A DNA stretch of 56,358 bases, from positions 1 to 56,358 of the forward strand of contig NZ_JAIVAP010000028.1 in NCBI RefSeq assembly GCF_020171945.1, written 5' to 3'. The notes beneath the pieces were generated by a model. The model saw only the letters and a list, made by a program, of their open reading frames with translations, ran no database searches and was not told where the DNA came from. This document shows positions 50,380 to 56,358 of the stretch, one piece after another. A program made the position numbers and the translations under genes. Numbering within the stretch: the stretch's first letter is position 1; each line of letters opens with the position of its first letter. The DNA comes from Bacillus infantis (lineage in GTDB: Bacteria > Bacillota > Bacilli > Bacillales > Cytobacillaceae).

Positions 50380-51207
50380 TTAATCTGTGGATTGTACCGA
50401 AACAGCACCTTCTGTCAGCACTTCGTCCAGCGTATATTCAAGGACACGCTCCTGGTCTCTCACTTCCACTTGCAGAACGCGTTCTAAAATATTGAGCCCT
50501 ACCACTTTGCCCCGGCCCTGTGGAGTATTGATGACCTCTCCTATATCCGGCAGCTGCTCTTTCGCAGACTCATACTCATCATTCTCGTACTTCAGGCAGC
50601 ACATGAGCCGTCCGCACAGTCCGGATATTTTAGTAGGGTTAAGGGAAAGGTTCTGGTCCTTTGCCATCTTGATCGACACCGGATCAAAATCCCCCAGGAA
50701 GGTAGAACAGCAAAGCATCCTACCGCATGGGCCTATGCCACCGAGCATCTTAGCTTCGTCCCGAACACCAATTTGGCGCAATTCGATCCTTGTCCGAAAG
50801 ATCGCTGCCAAGTCCTTTACAAGCTCCCGGAAATCTACTCTTCCGTCGGCTGTAAAGTAAAAAATCACTTTATTTCGATCAAATGTATATTCAACATCAA
50901 CAAGCTTCATATCAAGCTGATGAGTGCTGACTTTTTCACAGCACACCTCATATGCTTCATGTGCAGCTTCCTTGTTTTCCTCAACAATCATCCGATCCTT
51001 TTGATCTGCAATTCTCAGAACTTTTTTCAATGGAAGGACAACATCGTTCTCATCCACTTGCTTCCGGGCAATTACTACTTTTCCGTACTCTACGCCCCGG
51101 ACTGTTTCCACGATTACAAAGTCGTCCTTTTGAATTGAGAGATCTCCGGGATCGAAGTAATAAATCTTCCCGGCTTTCTTAAACCGTACTCCCACTACAT
51201 CATACAA
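50380..51207 (-). CDS. ricT: RicT, PSP1-domain subunit of the RicAFT complex
   Basis: With RicA and RicF forms an Fe-S-binding complex that stimulates RNase Y-dependent mRNA maturation and affects sporulation, competence and biofilm. 275 residues; PSP1 C-terminal domain (about 60-150) and the cysteine cluster '[27 protein letters not shown]' and '[17 protein letters not shown]'. Start is a TTG 8 nt after GGAGGG, overlapping holB by 8 nt. B. subtilis yaaT. Confidence 0.94.
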   Translation of the reverse strand: MYDVVGVRFKKAGKIYYFDPGDLSIQKDDFVIVETVRGVEYGKVVIARKQVDENDVVLPLKKVLRIADQKDRMIVEENKEAAHEAYEVCCEKVSTHQLDMKLVDVEYTFDRNKVIFYFTADGRVDFRELVKDLAAIFRTRIELRQIGVRDEAKMLGGIGPCGRMLCCSTFLGDFDPVSIKMAKDQNLSLNPTKISGLCGRLMCCLKYENDEYESAKEQLPDIGEVINTPQGRGKVVGLNILERVLQVEVRDQERVLEYTLDEVLTEGAVSVQSTD

Positions 51208-52207
51208 ATGAAGATCCCTCCTGCAATTTTAACACAAGCTGTTCCATCAACAGCTGCGGATTCATATTTGCGTGCAGCTTTCTTTTTGCCTCCAAAATGG
51301 CTGTCATCTGCTCGGTCAGACGACGTCCGGACGTTTGTAATGCATATTGCTCTAAACGGTTCATCTCGTTTAGATAAACAGCCTGTCCCTGTTTCCCAAG
51401 CTGTATATATAGTAAATCCTTAAAGATAAGTATCAGCAAATCCAAACCGCGATCAAACTGCTCTTTCTCTTTAAAGTGCAAAAACCATTCTTCCTGCAGT
51501 GCAACCATTGCTTCTAAAGGATTCTTTTTCAGCACTTCATATAATTTTAACACTATTTTTTGTGCTTGTGCAAACCAATCATCACTGGAGAGAGCGATTG
51601 CTTCATCCAAATTATTGGTTAATTGGGCCAATAATGGCGCCATTTGCGGGCTTACACCGTTTTCAGCGAGCTGCATTTCCATATTTTGGGGTGTCAGCGG
51701 AATGAATGAAATTGTCTGGCAGCGGGACAAAATTGTCGGCAGCATCCTTTGCCCCTGCTCGGTCATCAGGATTGCGACAGAGTCAGAGTTTGGCTCCTCC
51801 AGAAACTTGAGAAGGCTGTTCGCCGCATTGACCGTCATTTTATCGGCATGATTGATCATATAAAGCTTGCGCTTCGATTCCACTCCTGTTTTGGAGAACT
51901 CCTCCTGAAGCGCCTGTATTTGATGCTTTTTAATTGAAAGCCCATCAGGCTCCAGCAGATGTATGTCCGGATGGTTGCCGCTGTTGATCCGCCTGCAGTT
52001 TGTGCAGTTTTCACAGGGGATATAGCCGCCCTCCGGCCTTTCGCAGAACAGGCTTTTTGCCAGAAGAAGCCCGGCATCCTTCTTTCCGGTCCCCCTCATC
52101 CCTTCAAATAAATAGGCGTGGGCAAGCCGGTCCTTCTGTATGCTGTTTTTGAATAATTTCAATACGGCAGGCTGAAGCTTCTCCAGCTGCTCCCACGTTT
52201 TTGCCAA
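51200..52207 (-). CDS. holB: DNA polymerase III delta' subunit
   Basis: Clamp-loader subunit. 335 residues: AAA+ N-terminus with 'LFEGMRGTGKKDAG', zinc module 'CERPEGGYIPCENCTNCRRI', 'NAANSLLKFLEEPNSD' and 'ILSRCQTISF' (SRC motif). The TTG at 52207 is nine nt after AGGTGA and aligns exactly with the B. subtilis start (MAxxW); a GTG three codons upstream abuts the ribosome site. Confidence 0.95.
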   Translation of the reverse strand: MAKTWEQLEKLQPAVLKLFKNSIQKDRLAHAYLFEGMRGTGKKDAGLLLAKSLFCERPEGGYIPCENCTNCRRINSGNHPDIHLLEPDGLSIKKHQIQALQEEFSKTGVESKRKLYMINHADKMTVNAANSLLKFLEEPNSDSVAILMTEQGQRMLPTILSRCQTISFIPLTPQNMEMQLAENGVSPQMAPLLAQLTNNLDEAIALSSDDWFAQAQKIVLKLYEVLKKNPLEAMVALQEEWFLHFKEKEQFDRGLDLLILIFKDLLYIQLGKQGQAVYLNEMNRLEQYALQTSGRRLTEQMTAILEAKRKLHANMNPQLLMEQLVLKLQEGSSFV

Positions 52208-52220
52208 ACTGATCACTCAC

Positions 52221-52661
52221 CTACATATATATATTAATCAGCAGTCCTTTGATTTCCCCGATTTTCCCCAGTATACCGATGGACTGCTTTTCCTTCTTCA
52301 TGACTTCCTCCGTCAGATCGGCCAGCTTCTGGTCAATGGTTTCCACAATCTTTAAAGACCGGCCCTGTCCATACTGGTTCCAGCTGTGGGACTGGTTCAG
52401 CTCCATCCCGTAATCGACTGTTTCCTTCACAAAACGTTTGACAAGTGTTTTAAACTTGGCAAGATCCTTGAAATTGCGCGATCTCCCCAAGCGTTCCCCG
52501 GCAGAGTCGATGTCCTTCAAAAGCCCCTGAAGCTGGGCCATCTGCATCTTTTGGTCCTGCTTCTGGACAAGCTGCTGGAATTTTGCCCCGCCGCCTGGCT
52601 GAAGCTTTTGATCCTGCTTAACCTTATCAAGGTTAAGGCGCAAATCCTGATTTATTTTCAA
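52221..52661 (-). CDS. yaaR: YaaR family protein (DUF327)
   Basis: 146 residues, helical and charged: 'FQQLVQKQDQKMQMAQLQGLLKDID', 'GRSRNFKDLAKFKTLVKRFVKETVDYG', C-terminal 'IGILGKIGEIKGLLINIYM'. Function unknown; always between darA and holB. Start is a TTG 8 nt after AGGAGA. No signal peptide or membrane segment. Confidence 0.85.
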   Translation of the reverse strand: MKINQDLRLNLDKVKQDQKLQPGGGAKFQQLVQKQDQKMQMAQLQGLLKDIDSAGERLGRSRNFKDLAKFKTLVKRFVKETVDYGMELNQSHSWNQYGQGRSLKIVETIDQKLADLTEEVMKKEKQSIGILGKIGEIKGLLINIYM

Positions 52662-52686
52662 AGCAATCGTCTCCTGTTATTCCTTA

Positions 52687-53016
<330 letters not shown>

Positions 53017-53064
53017 CTATTGTCACGTCCTTTAAAAAGTGTTTTTCCGCGTGTATCTATCTAT

Positions 53065-53073
53065 ATTATAGCA
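53065..53073 (-). promoter_or_regulatory. darA promoter, extended -10
   Basis: Minus strand TGCTATAAT: perfect -10 with the TG extension; no good -35 at 16-18 nt, which extended promoters tolerate. Confidence 0.55.
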
Positions 53074-53157
53074 AGAATTCTGTCTATAAACAGGGTCTAT
53101 TCAAGTGCTTTGAAATAATTCCGTTCTCCAAAGAACAAAAACAGTTTCCTGAAAAGG

Positions 53158-53181
53158 AGAAAAGGCCTTATGAGGCCCTTT
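53158..53181 (-). terminator. tmk terminator
   Basis: AAAGGGCCT / AGGCCTTTT hairpin with a 4-nt loop running into TTTTCTCC on the minus strand; directly after tmk and upstream of the darA promoter. Confidence 0.65.
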
Positions 53182-53191
53182 CGTTCAGCAT

Positions 53192-53827
53192 CTATTTATC
53201 TGCTAACAGTGATTTTAGCCTGACAGATGCCAGCTGGTAAACCTCTTCTACAGGAAGAGAAGCATCTATGCGGCTAATCCTGTCAGGGAATTTCGCAATC
53301 AGAATCTCATAGCCTTCCCGCACCTTATTGTGGAATTCCAGGCTCTCCAGATCCAGCCTGTTCACTTCCCGCCCCTCATTCCGGCCGATCCTTTGAAGGC
53401 CGGAAGCCGGATCAATATCAAAATATAAGGTCAGTTCAGGCATCATGCCTTCAATTGCAAAATGATTGATGGAATAGACCTCATCAATCCCAAGCCCCCG
53501 GGCATATCCCTGATAGGCAAGCGAGCTGTCAATAAACCGGTCGCACAGGACGATATAGCCTTCATCAAGGGCAGGCTGCACTTTCTCTGCCAGATGCTGC
53601 CTTCTCGCTGCTGCATAAAGAAGCGCCTCGGTCCGCGGATCCATTGCCGTATTCTTTGTATCCAGGATAACAGCCCTTATCTGCTCAGCGATTTCAATGC
53701 CGCCCGGCTCCCTCGTCTGCATCACTTTATATCCTTCATCGGCAAGCCCGCTCGCCAGCATATTGATAATTGTCGTTTTGCCGGCCCCCTCAGGACCTTC
53801 TGCCGTTATAAATATACCTTTATCCAT
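53192..53827 (-). CDS. tmk: thymidylate kinase
   Basis: dTMP to dTDP, essential for DNA synthesis. 211 residues: P-loop '[16 protein letters not shown]', '[14 protein letters not shown]', '[20 protein letters not shown]' (DRx). Either of two adjacent ATGs could serve; the second (53827) is 6 nt after AGGAGG. 28 nt from yaaO. Confidence 0.96.
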   Translation of the reverse strand: MDKGIFITAEGPEGAGKTTIINMLASGLADEGYKVMQTREPGGIEIAEQIRAVILDTKNTAMDPRTEALLYAAARRQHLAEKVQPALDEGYIVLCDRFIDSSLAYQGYARGLGIDEVYSINHFAIEGMMPELTLYFDIDPASGLQRIGRNEGREVNRLDLESLEFHNKVREGYEILIAKFPDRISRIDASLPVEEVYQLASVRLKSLLADK

Positions 53828-53855
53828 CATGTTCCTCCTGCTTACATTCTGCTCG

Positions 53856-55280
53856 TTAAGCATATATGCTGATTTGATTTTTATCTAGATGTCTGCCGCC
53901 CTGGAACCTTGCACCGCTTGCCTGTAAAAGCTGGAGGCTCTTTACATCCTCTCCTGATATCACTTCACCAGGGAAAAGGAGCGGAATGCCGGGAGGATAT
54001 GGAATGATCAGCTCTGCGCATATCTTTCCTGCCGCCTCCTCCATGGATACTGTTTTCCTTCTCATTCCCATCTGGTCCTGAGTATTCAGGGCAAGGGTCG
54101 AAACGGATGGCTTTTGAAAAAAATTCACCTTAGCAGTCTGGCTGTCTCTTTTTTCGGACATTGCCTTTTCCGTTTTAAAAATAATCTCTTCAAAAGGAAA
54201 ATCCATATCCTTCTTTAAGAGCGGGAGGACAAACACAACATTATAGGGATCCGCCATTTCAGGATAAATCCCCTCGTCCTCCAGCAGGCCCTGCAGCTCA
54301 AAGCCGGACAATCCCTCAGGCTGGATCACAACCTTAAGCGGATCTCCTGCGCCACCTTCATATTCCAGCACGAGCAGGCCGCTTATGCCGGCCAGCCCGC
54401 GTCTGAATGATTTTATACGATCAAGGAGGCTTCTATCATCCTCTTCTGTAAATGTTTCTAAATAATGCCTGGCACCATCCAATGATGCCATGATTGGATA
54501 AGAAGGGCTGCTGGACTGCAGCATCTGCAAATATTCCCTTGCTCCCTCAAAACCGATGAGCCGGCTATTATAATGTAGATAAGCACCCATCGTCATGGCA
54601 GGGAGCGTCTTGTGGGCTGACTGCACCACGAAATCAGCCCCCAGCTCCACTGCCGACTTCAGCCGGGACATTTTAATCAGATGGGCCCCATGTGCCTCAT
54701 CCACTAATACAAGCATCCCATGCTGATGGGCTTTATGGATGATTGCCTTCAAATCAAATACCATACCATAATAGTTTGGATAAGTCAGGATGATCGCTTT
54801 GGCGCCAGGATGAAGGCTTATCGCCTTTTCCACCGTATCTGGAGCAATGCCGCCGGCGACTCCCCAGTCACCATTATACTCCGGCCCCAGGAAAACAGGA
54901 TGCGCTTTGGCAAGGCGGATCCCATTCAAAACAGACTTATGGCAATTCCGCTGCACAAGGACCGTCTCCCCTTCCTTCACAGTCCCCAGAATCATAGCCA
55001 GATTTCCAACAGTCGACCCATTTATTAAAAAAGAGCTCTCCTTAGCTCCATACAGCTTGCTGACTAAAAGTTCCGCTTCTTTGATAGCGCCTGAGGCAGC
55101 ATAGAGGTCATCCAGACCGGATAATTCCGTCACATCCAGCTTCAGAGCCTCTGCGTACACCTCTTGGCTGCCTTTATATAAAAGCCCGTTCTTATGTCCC
55201 GGGACATGCAGGGAGATGCTTTCCTCCCCTATATGATCCAGCAGCCTGCTGAACAGGGGAAGATTATTATAGTCATTCAT
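53856..55280 (-). CDS. yaaO: Orn/Lys/Arg decarboxylase family PLP enzyme
   Basis: 474 residues: 'LHVPGHKNG', '[22 protein letters not shown]', '[14 protein letters not shown]', PLP aspartate region '[14 protein letters not shown]' and PLP lysine '[17 protein letters not shown]'; C-terminal group-IV-like domain ending '[16 protein letters not shown]'. Substrate (lysine, arginine or ornithine) cannot be told. The start is uncertain: the ATG at 55280 follows GGTGA by 5 nt and fits the family; a further upstream ATG (55328) has no ribosome site. Confidence 0.9.
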   Translation of the reverse strand: MNDYNNLPLFSRLLDHIGEESISLHVPGHKNGLLYKGSQEVYAEALKLDVTELSGLDDLYAASGAIKEAELLVSKLYGAKESSFLINGSTVGNLAMILGTVKEGETVLVQRNCHKSVLNGIRLAKAHPVFLGPEYNGDWGVAGGIAPDTVEKAISLHPGAKAIILTYPNYYGMVFDLKAIIHKAHQHGMLVLVDEAHGAHLIKMSRLKSAVELGADFVVQSAHKTLPAMTMGAYLHYNSRLIGFEGAREYLQMLQSSSPSYPIMASLDGARHYLETFTEEDDRSLLDRIKSFRRGLAGISGLLVLEYEGGAGDPLKVVIQPEGLSGFELQGLLEDEGIYPEMADPYNVVFVLPLLKKDMDFPFEEIIFKTEKAMSEKRDSQTAKVNFFQKPSVSTLALNTQDQMGMRRKTVSMEEAAGKICAELIIPYPPGIPLLFPGEVISGEDVKSLQLLQASGARFQGGRHLDKNQISIYA

Positions 55281-55461
55281 TGTCATCACCAGATTATTAG
55301 ATTCTTCACCTATTTTATCAGACCCCATCTTAAAAAGATAATGCGTCCCCTAAATAAAACTAAGCTGTTCCCAAAAGAATTGCCTATAGACATACACCCG
55401 GAAGCGAAGCAGCACATACAATAGAAAACATGTAAATACTCTCGAGACTTTTCAAAAAATT

Positions 55462-55490
55462 GTATTATTTCTTGCAAAATGGACAGAATA
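55462..55490 (+). promoter_or_regulatory. csfB promoter, sigma-F type
   Basis: GTATT (55462-55466), 14-nt spacer, GGACAGAATA (55481-55490), a complete match to GGnnAnAHTR. Transcription would start near 55497, leaving a very short leader before the ATG at 55508. Region 55281-55461 shows no clear yaaO promoter. Confidence 0.6.
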
Positions 55491-55507
55491 AGAGTGGAGG
55501 TGGAGAT

Positions 55508-55711
55508 ATGGATTCTTTATTGGCAAACAATCAGATGAAGAAAACCTGTGTCATTTGCGAAGAAGATAAAACAAGGGGCATACATTTATATACCTCTTTC
55601 ATCTGCACAGATTGTGAATCTGATCTGATTAACACCGACACGGACAATCCAAAATATAAATATTATCTGAAAAAACTGCGTAAAGTAAATACACCGGAAA
55701 TATTCTCGTAG
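55508..55711 (+). CDS. csfB: CsfB/Gin, anti-sigma-G factor
   Basis: Inhibitor of sigma-G (and sigma-E) that prevents mistimed activity during sporulation. 67 residues starting MDSLLANNQMKKT, with zinc ligands 'CVICEED' and 'FICTDCESD' (two CxxC). ATG at 55508 closely follows GTGGAGGTGGAG. It is on the plus strand, divergent from yaaO. B. subtilis synonym yaaM. Confidence 0.95.
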   Translation: MDSLLANNQMKKTCVICEEDKTRGIHLYTSFICTDCESDLINTDTDNPKYKYYLKKLRKVNTPEIFS

Positions 55712-55731
55712 AAGCTGATGCTTCTTTTTTT
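55711..55731 (+). terminator. csfB terminator
   Basis: Short stem GAAGC/GCTTC with a TGAT loop, then T8. The stem begins at the last base of the csfB stop codon. Confidence 0.75.
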
Positions 55732-55757
55732 TGTGGTTTATTGGAGGAGAACAGCTT

Positions 55758-55835
55758 TTGAAATTGTGGCCTTGGCGGGAGAAGCAGGTAAGCATATTTG
55801 AAGGCAGAGTGTGGAGTTGGGCAGCTGGGTTTTAA
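55758..55835 (+). CDS. possible 25-residue small protein
   Basis: TTG start eight nt after a strong GGAGGAG; translation MKLWPWREKQVSIFEGRVWS then WAAGF and stop. Four tryptophans and several basic residues. I do not recognise it. It lies just past the csfB terminator, so expression needs read-through or its own promoter, which I do not see. Possibly a decayed gene remnant. Confidence 0.3.
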   Translation: MKLWPWREKQVSIFEGRVWSWAAGF

Positions 55836-55868
55836 TTGTTAGTTTATTTGGGTTGTCGGTGGATTAGT

Positions 55869-56167
55869 GGACGAATTGGTAAAATTCATGGTTATAGCAG
55901 ATGCTTTTCCCATTGCTTTAACCAAAAATGCAGATCATTCGCTTGCCCGGTATGCTTTTTTCTGCAGTATTTAAGATATTAACAGCCTGAATTAAGGTAA
56001 ATGGTAAATTAAATGCCGAAGTCGGTAAATTAAGTGGGGAAGTCGGTAAATTATTCAGCCAATTGATTAAATAAATCGCCAAGTTGGTAGATTATCGGAC
56101 AAATTGATGAAATTCGCAATCAAAGCAGCTGCTCTCCCCATCAATCTAATCAAAAACCCTGCTAATC
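55869..56167. repeat. degenerate duplicated segment
   Basis: 55869-55936 and 56097-56167 are diverged copies: both start GGACrAATTGrT and share AAATTC, AGCAGmTGC, CCCAT and a CAAAAA stretch in the same order. No coding frame persists through either. They bracket the 21-nt repeats at 56003-56107. Confidence 0.5.
56003..56107. repeat. 21-nt tandem repeat array, decaying
   Basis: Five contiguous 21-nt units at 56003, 56024, 56045, 56066 and 56087. Units 1 and 2 (GGTAAATTA-nnnGnn-GAAGTC) differ at few positions; units 3-5 drift progressively but keep the period and AAATTA/AAGTTG elements. Stops interrupt the frame that would read 7 codons per unit. Gene-free region 55836-56358. Confidence 0.65.
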
Positions 56168-56255
56168 TGCCCACACCGGCCACTAATTTCCGCTCAAGAA
56201 CCCTTTTCTTATTAAAATCTTCTCCTTTTCATTAAAAATAGGTTCTACGTCAAAT

Positions 56256-56311
56256 GTTGGGGTGAGGTCCAAAGGGCTTCACCCTTATCCAATATGCACA
56301 CCCAACTTTTT
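56256..56311 (+). terminator. possible terminator or small-RNA 3' end
   Basis: GTTGGG (56256-56261) pairs with CCCAAC (56301-56306) around an inner GGTGA/TCACC hairpin (56261-56283), followed by T5. No plus-strand gene ends nearby. After 56312 nothing recognisable remains before the window ends. Confidence 0.35.
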
Positions 56312-56358
56312 ATACTTATGAGTTAATAAGATTTTGGCTCGAAAACGCTTAAAGCTTC

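Noticed and set aside
56003-56107. CRISPR array
   Set aside because: The 21-nt units are contiguous, lack spacers and diverge progressively; no cas genes are nearby.

Overview
The window is core chromosome of an endospore-forming member of the Bacillaceae (Bacillus sensu lato; genus not resolvable from this sequence alone). Read from right to left, on the minus strand, gene content and order follow the origin-proximal region of Bacillus subtilis from csfB/yaaO to lysS and the following rRNA operon. Sporulation genes (spoIIE, spoVG, spoVT, fin, csfB, yabG, sspF, yabP, yabQ), abrB with Spo0A boxes and short tightly coupled operons all fit this assignment. Nearly every gene is on the minus strand, which I infer to be the leading strand; the plus-strand exceptions are a Met/Glu tRNA pair, abrB, csfB and a possible 25-codon ORF after csfB.

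Layout in order of coordinates. 1-473: the 5' end of a 16S rRNA gene with tandem rrn promoters and boxA. 474-8064: lysS, dusB, a small regulator gene and the folate operon pabB-pabA-pabC-folP-folB-folK. 8078-16387: cysK, a PrsA-like foldase, hslO, coaX, ftsH, hprT and tilS. 16599-20864: the sporulation block yabT, yabS, spoIIE. 21198-21359: two tRNA genes. 21649-27785: yabR, divIC, yabQ, yabP, rqcP, mazG, a MATE-type flippase and spoVT. 28051-35844: mfd, fin, pth, ctc, prs, glmU. 36086-39656: spoVG, ridA, purR, ispE, sspF, veg. 39936-44843: yabG, ksgA, rnmV, yabE, tatD. 44993-47955: metS and divergent abrB. 48066-55711: rsmI, yazA, yabB, yabA, ricT, holB, yaaR, darA, tmk, yaaO and divergent csfB. 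55712-56358 is mostly repeat-like DNA.

Regulation is unusually readable by eye. Promoter-like sequences fit several sigma factors: sigma-A at rrn, tRNA, cysK, veg, glmU, yabE and metS; sigma-B at ctc; sigma-H at spoVG; sigma-F at fin, csfB and perhaps yabS; sigma-G at spoVT and sspF; sigma-K at yabG. Spo0A boxes occur at spoIIE and abrB, and a facing PurBox pair sits in front of purR. Functionally the block joins translation quality control (lysS, metS, rqcP, pth, tilS, ksgA, rsmI), folate/cysteine/CoA/PRPP supply, cell-envelope precursors (glmU, ispE, flippase, divIC) and the sporulation programme.

The least explained material is intergenic. Three structured repeats (9280-9448, 21365-21517, 47195-47346) share a hairpin whose loop-proximal sequence is conserved while the outer arms differ completely but remain self-complementary; two of them also share a 46-nt core with a compensatory base-pair change. 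The metS leader contains an apparent intrinsic terminator between promoter and start codon, and the abrB region has a second, distant copy of its Spo0A operator sequence. I found no CRISPR array, prophage, insertion sequence or defence system here.
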